A stretch of 64,000 nucleotides of DNA from positions 3,295,160-3,359,159 of the forward strand of contig JAVLUZ010000150.1 of assembly GCA_036768485.1 (NCBI GenBank), in the 5' to 3' direction. Positions 36,334 through 52,111 of the stretch are shown here, in pieces (positions within the stretch are counted from its first letter, which is position 1; each line of letters opens with the position of its first letter). The translations under genes and the position numbers were made by a program. The stretch comes from Mermis nigrescens. Lineage: Eukaryota; Nematoda; Enoplea; Mermithida; Mermithidae. Under the pieces are notes generated by a model, which saw only the letters and a list, made by a program, of their open reading frames with translations, searched no databases and was not told where the DNA came from.

Positions 36334-36515
36334 AAGTATACCCCTTCCTCCAGAACTCAATTTTTTAAATTTTTTTTGTTTTTTCCCGCTTTTTTGATGC
36401 CAATGGATAGTGCTCGATAAGAAACGTTAAAAAATGGTATTTTTGCCATACCAACATTTTAAAGACTATTTTTTACCCTCTAAAAATCCTTGCATTCCCC
36501 CTCGTCCTGAATTTT
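36334..36515 (-). repeat. Family M short dispersed repeat (inverted, truncated)
   Basis: The reverse complement contains GGTATGGCAAAAATACC and AACGTTTCTTATCGAGCAC in family order. The outer TGGGC ends are missing. Confidence 0.65.
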
Positions 36516-37863
36516 CTGTAACATACTGTACGTTACACTCGTATAAGCCATCTTACCATTGTTCATCCATATTTTTGTTGTCGTATGCAGAGAAGCTTGT
36601 AATAAATTTTCGCAACATTTTCCTGACTTTTCGACTTTTCCATATTTAATGTAACGAAGAGGCATACCGTCGATGCCATCATGTTCCTGGCACATCTGCC
36701 TTCAGCTCCGAGCTAAAGTTAATTAAAATTCATTGTTTATTTCTACCTATATCCAGAATATTTACATAAATATTTATGACAAATCGTGATATAATGACTT
36801 TTTAGAGAAATTTAGCAAAAGATACTTATTTCTTACTTTAATTCACACCGGTAAACTGTAAGCCGTGGATTTTCGGACTTCCTGCTAGAACAAATCGATA
36901 ATGTTTTGCGTTTTCACTGACATTCAAATTTTTTGATTCCATTTATCTCACAGGTTGCATAGAAATATCCCACTTGTTAAAACTATGCTTCTTGTAAAAT
37001 CAACGGTTATGTGGAACTCATCTTAATCTTTAATGTTGTGCAAATATCAAAGTGAGAAATTAAAACATGACGAGCGAACAAGTGACTTTTTTGCGACATA
37101 CGAGTAGAAAACGATACAATTCTAAGCTCAGATTACAACAATATTTTTAAAATAAATTATTCTTAAACTCAAAACGGCAAATGCATCAGAACTGCATTCC
37201 GATATTTTCTTATTCGAAAAATAATTGCCATCCTAATTTTCGAATTATCTATGAATTTGTCAGGATGTGGGCATAGCCATAATATCGATTTTGGTACAAT
37301 AGAAGTATTAAAATTCAATATTTTAACTTTATTCATCATTATAAAGCGCCCATCGCGATTTACTGAATCATTATTAAACGGAAATATTAATTAGTGCTTG
37401 ATCAGTGTCAAAATTTGTTTTTGGCTCTTTTCGCCATGTAATCACCGAGTTGAGCAATATTTTTAAAGTGAATATGCTCAAATGAAACTTCATATTCTAT
37501 TATTATTTTTTGCTTTGTCAAAAATTCATTGATTTTTTAACCAGAGAACAAACAAAGCTAGTTTTGAAAATTAGCGCTTGCAAGCACGTTTAATTAAGCA
37601 TTTTACTGTAAAACTGCAGTAGAAGAACGATTTTCTCTGCGAATATGCGAAATTTCCTCGAATAATTTTTCGAAGATATAAGCTCTAAACTCTATCTTCT
37701 CTTTAATCATCATATTTCTTTACAGTTTCCTGTTGTCGATAATTATAAAGCCATACATTTTGACTGTAAATCCGATTATTTTATAATATCTGAAAGATTA
37801 ACACGCTTATGCACGTACATATTACGTAAATATGCGAAATAATGGACTTGCCAAAGTCTAGAG
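36516..37863. other. AT-rich spacer, nothing recognised
   Basis: Short frames at 36434-36695 on both strands overlap the repeat and lack support. Confidence 0.4.
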
Positions 37864-38149
37864 CATAGGTGGGCAGCACAAAAGTTGAGGGGGAGAGTGC
37901 AAAATTTCTTCAAAGGTACAAAAATGGCCTTAAAAATTGTGGTATGGCTAAAAAACACCATTTTTAAACGTTTCTCATCGAGCGTCGAGCACTAGCCATT
38001 GGCATCAAAAAATTACCAAAAAAAACAAAAAAAAATTCCAAAACTTGAATTTAAGGGAAGGAAGTATTTTGGTTTCTGGGAAGAAAGTATTTTGGTTTCT
38101 GGGGAGCGGGTGTATACCCCAAAGCCCACTCCTTTGCCCACGTGTGGTC
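37864..38149 (+). repeat. Family M short dispersed repeat
   Basis: Starts CATAGGTGGGCAGCAC and ends GCCCACGTGTGG, which gives the clearest terminal inverted repeats of the family. Interior order is as in 3981-4234. Confidence 0.8.
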
Positions 38150-41100
38150 TAGAGGCATTTTAAAATCAAATTTGACGCAATTAATTGCAAATGAAATGAC
38201 ATCTTAATTTAAATTAGAAAATTTTGTTACAGATATGTATGTATGTATAAGAGAATCACAAACCGAATAGTTCCGAGATAATCTATTACTGCTTACTTAT
38301 CTTGGCTTAATATCACGTAAAATTTTAAATTAATGGTCGTCCAGGGCGCGCAAACTCGTAAAGTTGACGGTAATCTTGATTTCGATCTAGTAACATAAAG
38401 CCCGACTATCCTAAAATAAAAAATTACTTTTAAATTGAACCTGGTTTATCAGTTCACAACGCAAACAACACAGAAATACTTCATGGCCTTGAAAATATGT
38501 ACACATATCGAACGATTTTCATACCTGCGATGATAAAAATTCAACATATTTTGATTGAGGTTCCTTTTCTCGAAATAAAGACATCTCAGTGAATAAAATT
38601 GTGCTTTGAATTTTTAGATATGGCCCCATATAACGATTCAGAATTTTTAGGATCAGCGGGTAAGTCGGGTTATGCCCATCAAACATGGGCGTGGCAGGTC
38701 AGGGGGATTAAACCTAACAAATCTGAATTTTGGGCAATTTTTTCCGCGTTCTTGACCCATCATCAGATGCCCAGAACTTATTTACTGCCCATGTATGACG
38801 CCAGTGTGCTTCAGTAAGCTTTCAGAATTTCATGAGTAGGTGAAATGCTTTGAAAAATTAGGCAAAAAGGTGTATAAAATCGATAATAGGGGCGAAAAAC
38901 CAGTTGTCTTGATTTTAAGTCAAGTCATATTTACCCGATGACATAAAAAAATAAGAAAAAGGGAAAAATGTTCCATAGAAATTGATTCATAGTCAGAATT
39001 CACTGGGGATTTTGGGTTTTTGAGCAATAATGTGAAATAAACTAGGTGAAACATTAAAACCATTAGCAGTCTCGATAATTATATCAGTAGCAGCATCATC
39101 AGCATACAAGGATAATCAATACAATAAAAGACGAGACTTGGGCAGAACCAAAATGCTAGGAATCTAGGGTAAAATAATTTTTTCTTAAAATGAAAAGACT
39201 GAGAAAATTGATAGTAAGGACGAAAGATACCAGTATTCAATGTTTCTTATCAAGTTTTGCCCCTTAACCATACAATGGGCGTCGGAAGGGTCAGGGGTCT
39301 GAATTGGACCCTCGAAAATGCGATGCACCCCTTCTAGTTGCCGTAAATTTATTTTGTTGTGCTATTTTCGACGATTCTGCCCCATCAGACCCCCCAGAAT
39401 TTGGTTCTAAACACAAATGCTCTTGACGTTTCCATCGATAATTATCTTGAAGCGTTGGTCTGATCATCGACGTGTTAAAAAGGCATCGACAAAAAAAATG
39501 GTCCTTCTGGCCCACGCATAATTTTTAAATAAACGAAAAAAGGTAAGATATTTTTTTAAACCATAGAATCTCTCAAAGTAGTCAAATGTTTCCAATACTT
39601 TTTATATTCTTTCATTCGACAGAAAAATCATGAGAAAAGTCTGCCTGAACAAAACTTCTTATGCTATTATCGTCATAAACTTGCCGTATTCTAAAAACTT
39701 TTAGAATGATTAATATTTCGTAATCATGAGGCGAAACATATGTGTTGAAACCTCTTTGGTGAAATGAACGACGGACGAAAAATGGCGAAAAATAGGGTCA
39801 AAATATGGAGGGGTAAAAATGACATGAAGTGAAATTCTTGGTCGAAAAATTCAAAACTGCTCCAAAATTTGCAGGATTCAAAGTATTGAAATTCAAAATT
39901 TTATATTATGTATAGTATATAATAAGGGCATTATATAGAAGAATCGTAAAGAAATGACCCTCCCTAATTCGGCACAGGATCGCAATAAAGAAATCATCAT
40001 TAGAGATGTAAAAGCACGGAAATCGAAACAAAAGTGGTCCAATTCAAATCGTGACCAGACTTTCACCATTCTAATCTTCATACACGAACATTTTATAAAT
40101 CATCTATTATAATTGATGAATCAGTATTATTCATCGTAATTCTGAATTATAAAGTTATAAATTATTTATTTAATTTATTGCAGAAATGGTTATAAATTTC
40201 CAATAAATCATTTACAAATCATTATTAAAATTTAGAAAGATGATATATATAGAATATTTTGATCAACGTTACCGACGCATCTACCGCTTAAGCGTATCTC
40301 AAGTATTTTGCGGCCTTGAGAATACGAAAACGTACAGCGTTCCATGGTGTCCTATTAGATAAAAATTTACTTATTTTTTTCGATAAGAAATGCTCGCATC
40401 TACAAAACAGTTCTCTTGTTAATATAGTGCCTTAAGTCAATCGAAATGGAATGAGCCAATTGAGGTGGAAAATTGTTTCAGTCTGTGATATTTTATCTGA
40501 GCTGTAGACAAATAATTAATAATCCTTATGATCGTAGCTCCGGTGTCGGGGCTTCTTACAGTTTTACTTGCACTACATAGAAATTCTGGGGATGGGGGTT
40601 CTGGGGGAGTAGCCAAAAATTTTCCTTAACAGCCTTTTTCGGATCTAAAAACGACGGCTTGGATATGCGTCAAAAACAACATTTTTAGACGCTTTTGACG
40701 ATATATTTCTCTGAACATAAACACTTTAGAAAAATTTTCTAGAAAATATGGACAAATCGAGTAAATCAAAGGAAATGTAGTAAAAAATAATTAAATGGCG
40801 TTGACACTTCTGGGCCAAAATATCGTTGTAACACATTAAGCAGAACCTTTCCTAAATGAAATATTAAGGGGTCGACAGCCTTCACGGGGCTGAATATTCC
40901 ATAAAGACCCTCTGAAGATATGTACGCTTTTTCCTTTTATTATCATAAATTTTGAAGGCATAAGCCGCGAAAATCAAATAAGTTCAGACAATCATGTTGC
41001 TTTATAAAACTAACAGTATTGATGACATTCCTAAATGTACAAACATCGAAATATTCCTGAATAGCGAGCGTAAAATTTAAATTTAGGGCAAGTTTGATGA

Positions 41101-43351
41101 AAACGTCAGCCGGTGAATCGCGATCAGTCGGAATATCTGAAAAATTGATGTGAACCCTGAAGCGCTATAAATATTACCTTGAATTGGCAATTCAGACGGT
41201 TTTTAAATGACATGTTAAAATTGCACCCCTTCATAGCATAGTTCCGCTTCATTTCTAAAGAAATTACATTTTTTCTAAAATTTAGAATAAAAAAATGTAG
41301 TGTAGTGTCGTTCCCACTTAAATAGGAATTGGAAGCATTTGCCAAACTTACCAAATGCAGCAAATTTCATTCCTGATCCTGCTATAACGTAAGGTGATGT
41401 TGCAGCCAAAAAATACATGTAACATGTGCGTTCCCATTCTCCATGCTCAATAGATGTTTGATTTGTTTTGACTTAAGCACCAATTTTTTAATAATAACTG
41501 AGTTTGAACGCGCGCATCCATGAATGTTGCAGATATGGGACCGTGCATGGGCGTGAGGGGTCCTAGGAGGTCTCGACCCCTTGAATCTAAAAAAACCATG
41601 AAAATTGATAGCCTTCAGAATCAAATTTTTGTTGCTACTTTTTTGCAATTTGGCACTATCGCACCTGCAGCCAGAATTTTGTAGTTGCCCATGTATGTAT
41701 GGGACCCTGAGGCAATGAATTGAATTATTTTTTCCTAGAAGGCCTTGCAATACTGATTCGAAAATGTCTTTTATTACTAATATGTAGCCTTTGATTTGGG
41801 CGTAGCAGAAAAAATAGGTAGGCGATCCTTAGCAAGGCAGAAATTAGAGAATCGCGAAAAATTTTAAAGACAGGCATAAAATGAACTAAAATGCAAATTT
41901 CGCCTTTGAGCATTTTGTGCACAATTTATAAACGCACAGCATGCATCTTCTGCGGACCTCTTGATCAAAATATTTTAGAGGTCAAGGAAGGGACCAAATT
42001 AATATTTTGAGGTCAAAGTAGCGTTATTTTTAGTGTTTACGAGGTTTGCCTAAATTTTAAAACACGCGAAGGATGGAAATGGTTTTCCTCATTGTTATGC
42101 AAATTAATTCGAGTAAGAGATCCCGTGTCCTACAAATGGTCAATCAATGCAAGCATTTTGCTCTTAAATGCTAAGATACCTAAAAAATGCCTCTAATCCG
42201 CAATTTTTGTTCAAGTTCAACCACATCAGTTGTGAAAGTAAGATTTTCATCTTACTTTTATCGCATTTTTACCAGAAAATTTTCGTTTTTTACCTTAATG
42301 GGTTCAGAACTCCAAACCTCTATCTATATATCAGTATGGGAAAGCAATCGTTTTATTTTTGGTGAAACTCTAATAAAAAACGCGAATTGCCGAGCTAGAG
42401 ATCTTTTTACGTGTGTATCTGAGACGTTAGAAATGAGTAAAATTTTGTCTTCTGTTTTTTTTGCGGTTTCATCTACAAATGTACGGAAATGAATTAATTT
42501 CTGAATTTATCTGTTGTTTTATGCGTATTATATTTTAGACACATAATTAATTCACTAGAATAGTCCTCTTGCAAGGGAAGCGAATTATGCTTCGAATTTC
42601 CCAATGTTAAAAAGCTATGTAATTACATGGGCGGGGTCCCACACCATTGATCTACAGCATGGCCGGTCTGTGGAGGGGTCAGCTAGTCAGATTCTCCTGG
42701 GCAAAATGACCTCGACGGCCTCCATGAATGCTGAAAGCGCATAATATGTTAATCCGCAGTTTGTCAATTTTAGGCACTTTTCAAGAAATTTTTATTAGCG
42801 TTCATTTATAACCTTCATTTTGCCTTACTTTTCAAAAAAATTTCTTATTTCCGATTTTATGCATGTCTCATCTGGACGTCATGATCCAAAAGAGTCCAAA
42901 ATTTGATAACCCCAAAAATAAGTACTTTCGCAATTTTTTCATGTCCAGGGTTCATGTCCAGGGATGGGATACAAATGAATTGTCAAAAATTAGTCTTTCT
43001 TCGCATACACTATAAATTTTTCTTTGTCGTTTTGACCATTAGAAAGCTTTCGTATTTTGCATGATTTATTCAAATTCTTTTTCATGAAAAAATGAGAATA
43101 AAAATAGAATAAAAAACTCAAATTATAATAAAGAGTAAAAAGAAACTTGAAACTAACATCAATTCAAAAAATCCTTCAGCACTCATATAACAAAAAAGTT
43201 CTTATTTGTCCAAAATTTATATGAAGTGTTCACTTCAATAAGGCGTGATAATGTTTTTCAACACCCAAAATATGGTGCCATTTCCACAGAAGTTAAGATA
43301 ATACTAATCCAGTGGTGGTTCAGAATATCGTATGCTCGTTCGGCCAGGCGA

Positions 43352-46300
43352 TGTATAATCGTACGATATTCAAGGTCGCATAATATTTCCTATGCATATA
43401 TTTCTTCGAGCATAAATACAAAAGTCTCAAATATTAAACAACACAGCTTTTCGCGTCTCGGATCGAAACATTTCTTCGCGTGAATTATTTAACTTATTTT
43501 CCACGATTAATCTTTGATATACATACCAGTATAACCAGATGGCTCGACCGCAATTATTTATCGCTTTGTCAGCTATAATGCGTAAGCATAAGCTCGGTTT
43601 CAATATATTGTGGCTTGAGTTAGGTTAAGGATGCTTAGGTCAGGTTTGAGCCCAGCTTAATCCTGCTCCAAATTTTTACAAAATTTTCCAGAATTCTGAA
43701 ATTCCTAAATTTGAAAATCCTATTCGAAATTTCCAAATTACAAAATTAAGGCCTAAAGCTATCGTTAATGCTGAAACATGCGACGGCGAAATTTATTTAG
43801 TACTGAATTTATTCGTCATACGGTTTCATGCCTGGCTCGAAGCTGAGAATATTGATACCGGGCCCTGGTTCATAATCCGTTGTTTCATGAAAACAATCAA
43901 GTTTCTCAGCGGCTAGTCATTTAGAGCTCGAAAGTCAGAAATTATTCCAGTGCTTTTAGCCAGTATGGAAAAGTAGCGATAAAATAACATTAAAAGTCTA
44001 AAAAAATTACTGGAGTCATCTGCCCTTAAATATGGTTATCGGAGTATATCTTCAAAAAATGAGTGGAAAATAATTTTATGATTCAAAAAGCTCGGAGAGT
44101 TACTAGTTACGTTCACGAATAATGATTATATTTATTTCTTCGAATATATATGATTTATAATTTGATTATTTAATAATTTATTCATTCATTTACTATTTAC
44201 CCCTTACGTATTTGCCATTTATTATGACATTATGCAAATTTTCTGTTCATCATAGGTAGCGAATTAGCGCGTACCTATAATGTACTTGGATACCCTAAAC
44301 ATATGACTCCCCTACAGCTATAACGGGACATATCTGGGTAATGCGGTTTTTTAGGAGATAGATATTTAAAGAATTCGCTGGCCGTCTTTTTTTGTTTCAG
44401 TTTACATTCAATGTCCAGCTTGCATTGAGCGTGTAAAGTTTACACCAAAGTTCAAAATCTCTACCCATTGCCTGCAGAGGGCCAATTTTTTCCTAATCTT
44501 TCTGCTCGTGATCTGTAGGTCACTAATCTGTACTTTAATTTCTTTACAATACCTTGTTCTAGCCCTACAGTAAGACAAATGTCGAATTTTTAACTTTTTT
44601 TAAACCGCAACCTGTAAATGACTCAATTTAAACTATTAATGAGATCTAACGCATTAAAAATGTAGAGTATGAATTCCTCAAAATTTGCTTTTGTTTGTTT
44701 TTTAAAAAACCGCTCTGTTTCTTGAGCCACAGTAGGCTAAGTGTGAAGAACTGGAATTTAAAAAACACTTCCGGTTGGCTTTTTGACTGCCCTCTTCTAA
44801 GCTTATGATTCGCAATCTAAAAATTACAAGTAAAATAGAGTAGTCTTTAAAGGCTACACGTAAAAGTTGACCGCGTTCCTATTAAAGCAATATGGAGTTA
44901 GTTATAGGGGTTTAAAGTTTACGCTAAGAGGTAGACAAAAATGCGTTTTATCACCTTTTTAGTTTACTTGCTTCTCCGATTATGAATCGGGGCGGGCAAG
45001 GTATTAAAAGATTCTTTTAAGGATTTAACATCGCACTTAGATGCGTTTATTTAAAGTCAATATAGATTTAAATTTGGAGTTGTAAAGTTTAAATTTTAAG
45101 GGTAAAAACATGTTTTTGACCGTTTTTTGTGAGCAAACTTTCGTGCTACATATCCTAGAAATACAGCACGAGTCTCTAGGTACCCAACGCACATGGCCGC
45201 GTTTACTAACACTCAATACGAACTTAGTCCTGGCTGTATAAAGTGCTAATTATGTGGTAAAAAAGTCGGTATTTTATAGTCAACTCCACTGAATACGAAT
45301 ATGACTAGGGACATAATCTTAATAAATACTGCGGTTGTTGAGTTAAGTGAGAAATATACACATGCAATCTTCTATACTGAGCTTAGCTTATAAGCTTATA
45401 AGCTTATAACTTAATTATATACCCTCTTAAGAACGGAAAGCAAAGGAAGCAATCAGATCATTGGATGGTCTAGTGGTGAGAGCGTCGGATTAAAAATCGA
45501 GAAGTCGAGCGTTTAAGAAGGGCAACAATATTTATCCAAATTTTATATGTGTTTGTCATGAAAAGCCATGCAACCTATAATTATTCAGGTTGGAATAAGC
45601 AAAGGAAACACACGGCACACTACGCTTCACTACATATAAGCTTAGGAATAAGGCAGGACAACCGAGAAAAATTTTGGCTGAGAGTATGTGGACATTTTTA
45701 GGTGGATGGGATAAATTAACTGCAATTTTTTAGCACAAAACAGCAAAAAAGCACATAAAACTGGTCAAAACGCAAGATTTATCCAAAAATTCCAAAACCA
45801 GGAAGGGGTCAAAAATATTTTGACTTTGGTGGATTCGGTGAATCATCAACTTTGGGCAGGTGATGCTCTATATCTTGTTATAAGTCTAAGCATGTTATTC
45901 ATGATTTTCAGTGATTTATTTAAATATTATAAATAAAAAGTTGGGTACTAGCAAGGGAAAATGCTTCTATGAAACAAAAAACGACACGGGGACTAGGAAA
46001 AAACACCTATGCATGCATGCATGCATGCAGGCGTGCACGCTAAAAAGTTATTCTTTCTCCTAGCAATGTAAAAACCGAATCGTATTCTGCAGCCTCTAAA
46101 AATGTAGGTGGAAAACATTTCTTGCTGGTTCACTTACAGAAGAGCTTAGGAACTAACTTTGATGTGTATTAAACAATTAATTTATTGCATATCAATCCCT
46201 AAATTTTTGATGATGTATAGCCAATATTCAATATTATTATTCATAAATTATGGAATTCGCATCTTATTTGTTATATATTGTATTCTACTTAAATTTTCCT

Positions 46301-46397
46301 TCTGTTATTATCCGCTCTCATCTTGATTTAATCGTAATTCTCATTGTCTTTCTAATTATTCTTAGCAGCCCTATACGTTCCAGTGCTTAACGTGTTC
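43352..46397 (+). repeat. ~3-kb repeat unit, copy in B
   Basis: Same unit as 25600-28645 at offset 17,752. Confidence 0.8.
45458..45530 (+). repeat. tRNA-like segment, copy B
   Basis: Counterpart of 27706-27778, with GATCATTGG and CGAGCGTTTAAG variants. It is a decayed A/B-box pattern. Confidence 0.45.
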
Positions 46398-46702
46398 TGA
46401 TTGAAGGCTTATCGAAAACAAAAATCGTGTACGTGCTTTTAAGCACTTCAGACAGGGCCCAAGCGTTTTCAACATCTTGCACTAGAGTTAAATGTAATGC
46501 ACGATGTAATGTAATATTTAGCAAGGCGACCATAAGAATACTGTATTTTTCGACAAAAGTCGAAATATCCATTTTTCTGTCCAAAGAACGAATGTGTATT
46601 TTGAGAAAATGAGGTTCAGAATAACATTTGCTGATTCGTTATCTAATGCGGCAGACATAATCGCACCAAATTCGAGGCCGCGAATTGTTTTCAAGACGTA
46701 TT

Positions 46703-48209
<1,507 letters not shown>

Positions 48210-50750
48210 GGCGATGTATAATAGGATATTTAAGGCCGAACAATATTTTTTATGAATTAATTTTCTTGAAGCAGAAATTCAAAAGTTTCGAATATTGAAG
48301 AATGGCAAATACTTTAGCTTTTCGCGTCTCGGATCGAAATAGTTCTTCCCATGAATTTACTTATTTTCCTCGATTCATCATTGATATACACATCGTTATA
48401 ACCAGATGGTTCGACCGCAATTATATATCGCTTTGCCAGCGATAATGCGTAAGCATGGGCTCAGTTTAAATAGACTGTGGCCGGATTTAGGCTACGGATG
48501 CTCAGGTCAGGTTTGGGCTCAGCTCAATCCAGTTCCAAATTTATTTCCCAAATTTTCCCTAAAATTCTAAAATTCCCGAATTTGAAAATCCTATTCAAAA
48601 TTTCGAAATTACAAAATTAAGGCTTAACGGTATCGCCAATGTTGAAACATGCGACGGCAAAATTTATTTAATACTGAATTTATTTGTCATACGGTTTCAT
48701 GCCCGGCTAAATCCATAGAATATTGACACCGAGCCCTGGTTCATAAAATTTTTGATCCATAAAACCTATCAAATTCCCAGCTCGTCATTGAGAATTCGAA
48801 AGTCAGAAATAATCTTAGTGCTTACAGTCAGTATGAAAAAGTAGCAATTCAGTAACATTAAAAATCTAAAAAAAACTGGACTCATCCGCCCTTAATTATT
48901 GTTATCAAAGTATATCTTCAAAAAACAAGTGGAAAAAAATTTCATGATTTAAAAAGCTCGGAGATTGACTAGTTACATACCTCTGCTATTATTTATTGCA
49001 TTTATTTCTTAAATTATATAATATTTATAATTTTATTATTTAATTATTACTCTATTTATCAATAATTATTGCTCCATTACCCACTATTATTCACGCTCAA
49101 GTATTTACTGATTACTGCTTACGTATCTGCCATTTATTATCAATATATCTTTCTACGCAAACAACGACGTTACCCATATTTCTTCTTCATCATAGGTAGC
49201 GCGTTAGCGCGTACCAATAATATATTTGGGTACCCCAACATATGAGCCCCCTAGAGTTTTAACGGGACGCATCTGGGTGGTGCGGTTTTTTAAAAAGTAG
49301 AAATTGAAAAAATTTGCTGCCTGTCGTTTATCTGTTTTACTTTACACTCAATGTCTGGCTTATAATGAGCGTGTAAAGTTTACACCATGATCCAAACCTC
49401 GCCTCCTTATTCTCGATACAGACTTAAATATGGTGGTGTGAAGTTTAAACTCTGGGGTAAAAAAATATGTTTGTTTTTACACGCTTCTCCGCTTATGAAA
49501 CAAATCGTGCTAAATGTCCTAGAAATGAAGCACGTGTCGATAGGTACCCGACGCACTGGTCGCCTCTACTTACACTCAACATGGAGTTAGTCCTGGATGT
49601 GTAAAGTGCTAATTATGTGGTAAAAAAATCGGTATTTTTTGGTCTACTTCACTGAATATGAGTTATGACACTATCTTAATAAATACTGCGGTTGTAGAGC
49701 TTATGTGCGAATTATGTCCATGCAGTCTTCTATACTAAGCTTATAAGCGTATAAGCATATAACTTAATGTTACACCTTCTAAAGAATAGAAAGCAAAACA
49801 AGCAATCGGGTCATTGGATGGTCTAGTGGTGAGAGCATCGGATTATAATTCGTGAGGTCGTGTGTTCAAGCACGGCAACAAGTGACCTATTTATTTTCTC
49901 AAATTTTATTTGTCATGAAAAGCCATGCAACCTATAATTGTGTATGTTGAAATAAACAAGGAAGCATTAGACACACTGCGCTTCACCACATATTAAGCAT
50001 ATTTCAGGCAGCACCCTCGAAAATATGGACACCTAAAAGACGAAAAAACATTGCATGTTCATCGGCTAGAAATTTCGGGTGGGGGTCTGCGGCCATTTTT
50101 AGGGGGAATAGGATAAAAAAACTCCAATTTTTAGCAGAAAATAGCAAAAAAGGACATAAAACTGGTCGAAAACGCAAGATTTTTCCAATAATTTCTAAAA
50201 TAGAAAGGGTTATACGTTTAAGCATCTCCTTAATGAAGTTCACTGATTTATTCAAATATCATTGCTGAAAATATGGGTACTAGCAAGGGAAAATGCTCCT
50301 GTGGAAGAGAATATGACGAATATACTGGGAAGCATACATTATTGAGGATATAAAAAGACGAGGACTAGGAAAAAGTCACCTAGCAAGCATGGATGCTAAA
50401 AAACTAAACTTTCCCCTAGCAATACAAAAACCGAATTATATTCTGCGGCCTCTGAAAATGAAGGTGTAAAACATATTTTGCTGGTTAACTTACAGAAGAG
50501 CTTAGAAAGAAAATTTGATGCGTATTTAACATTCAATATGTTGAATTTCATTACCTCATTTAATGATGATATATAGCCAATATTTATTACTATTATTTAC
50601 TAATTATGGAATTCGAATATTATTTGTTATATTTTTTATTCTAATTAAATTTTCCTTCTGTTATTATGCACTGTTGTCCTGATTAACTCGTAATTCTTAT
50701 TGTCTTTCTAATTATTCTCACTAACCTTATACGTTTTAGTGCTGAGTGTT
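48210..50750 (+). repeat. ~3-kb repeat unit, diverged second copy
   Basis: Same block order as 43352-46397 with many substitutions and gaps, so this tandem duplication is older than the 8.5-kb and inverted duplications. It includes ~180-bp units near 49320-49620. The short frames at 49387-49590 and 50004-50255 are not conserved in the other unit. Confidence 0.8.
49811..49881 (+). repeat. tRNA-like segment, best-preserved copy
   Basis: A box TGGTCTAGTGGTGA. The T-arm-like GTCGTG / CACGGC stem (6 bp) encloses TGTTCAAG, containing a GTTCAAG B-box core. The acceptor stem is weak, and the D stem mispairs. It is probably a tRNA-derived internal promoter relic. Confidence 0.55.
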
Positions 50751-51023
50751 GTTTATGCGCGCGTTTAGTCCTTTTCAAAATTAGCGCCTCTGCTGCTTTA
50801 CCAAAATTCGATTGCACTTAAAGTTATTAATCCGCAAAATTTGTCCTATCCACTTCAAATTGATCACTTGCATCTGTATAATACTCTGTTTGTGTTTTTC
50901 TTCTGTAGACCGCAGAATATAATTCTATTTTTGCATTGCTAGGAGAAAATAAAATTTTTTGGCAGGCATGTTTGCATAGGCGACCGTTTCCTTGTCCCCC
51001 TTCATTATATCTTCACTAACGCA
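50751..51023. repeat. Inverted fragment of the 3-kb unit end, adjacent to the hAT element
   Basis: 50880-50970 (CAGAATATAATTC, then GCATTGCTAGGAG) is the reverse complement of the block at about 50400-50460, so a partial copy lies in opposite orientation. Confidence 0.55.
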
Positions 51024-51955
51024 CATAGCCGTGCCTAGGGGGTGCGAACTGTGCGGCCGCACAGGGCCGCTAAAATTATGGGCCGCTAAAAAAGTTGTAG
51101 TGCATGCCGTATAGAATTCATTTTTTGGCGGCCCTTTTACAATAACATACGTTCAAAAGGATCGATTTTTCGATGTTCTAATGCAAACCCAGTCAGTTAA
51201 AAATCTTTACTTGCATTTTTTAAGAGAACGCTGACTGAGCTATACTTGTATTCATTTTTCAGACATATTGTTGATTTTTCTGTTGCAATAATGTGTGTCC
51301 GGAAAATTGAGTTCGAAAAGGCTAAAATGTCAAAATTTTCCGGCGCTTTGCACCGAGCCATAGATCAAATGAATTTAAAAGCTTGAATCAGCTGAAATAA
51401 TCTAGCACTTCACATCACTAGTAATTCAATGCACTATTTGTTCATTGAATGAAAGTGCGCATGCTTGTTGAGCATAAAACTAACAGTGCGAAAATGATTG
51501 TGTACCAGTTTGTCTATTCTTTGCTTTTTTATCTTTCTTTACAAGGACACAATCCTATTTTAAATGAAAGAAATGGCCAAATTTTCTTATGTTTTTGTGC
51601 ATTTCCTGTTTTCTGAACTGCATCTTCTTAATAAGAATGTCACAAATGGGCCTGAAAAGGGTAAGAACAAAAACTTCAATTTATACATTTTTCTATATCT
51701 TATTGGCAGCGACCCGTTGCTGCGCTATGTAATTAGCAGAGGTCGAAAAACGCATTTCAGCTCAGAAGTTTTGTGAGATGTAAGAGTTCATCAATTTTGA
51801 GTGTTTTTGGGATCCATTCAGGGTCGAAATTCGGCCGTTTTTGCGAAAATTTTAACGTTATTATTTGACATTAAAATGCTTTTTTACAAAATTTGTAGGG
51901 ACTCTGTCCGGACCCCGCAGGGAACGCTTGACTGCGCCACCTAAGACCACCGCAG

Positions 51956-52090
51956 CATATGTGGGCAGCAACAAAATCCCAGGAGGGTAGGTGCAAGGTT
52001 TTTTAGAGGTCGAAAAATGGTCTTAAAAATGATGGTATGGCTAAGAAATACCGTTTTCGAGGTTTCTCATTGAGCACTACCCACGAATAC
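51956..52090 (+). repeat. Truncated family M repeat inside the hAT element
   Basis: Starts CATATGTGGGCAGCAACAAA. It includes GATGGTATGGCTAAG and GGTTTCTCATTGAGCAC, then stops before the G-run half. Confidence 0.65.
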
Positions 52091-52111
52091 CAGCTTTAAA
52101 AACATGGGAAG

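Larger units (their letters stand above)
38233..46697 (+). repeat. 8.5-kb segmental duplicate, copy B
   Basis: Direct copy of 20482-28947 with few differences. It ends at the (AT)n tract at 46705, after which the flank differs from copy A. Its last 3.3 kb is also the outer part of the left arm of the giant inverted repeat. The 72-codon frame at 38599-38817 is broken in copy A by one base and overlaps a short repeat, so it is not called. Confidence 0.95.

Noticed and set aside
38599..38817. 72-codon frame in copy B
   Set aside because: Broken by one base in copy A and overlaps a short dispersed repeat.
49387..49590. 67-codon frame, repeated at 57781-57984
   Set aside because: Repeated only through the inverted duplication; the diverged 3-kb unit does not preserve it.
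49811..49881. Functional tRNA gene
   Set aside because: The D stem mispairs and the acceptor stem is weak; better described as a tRNA-derived relic.
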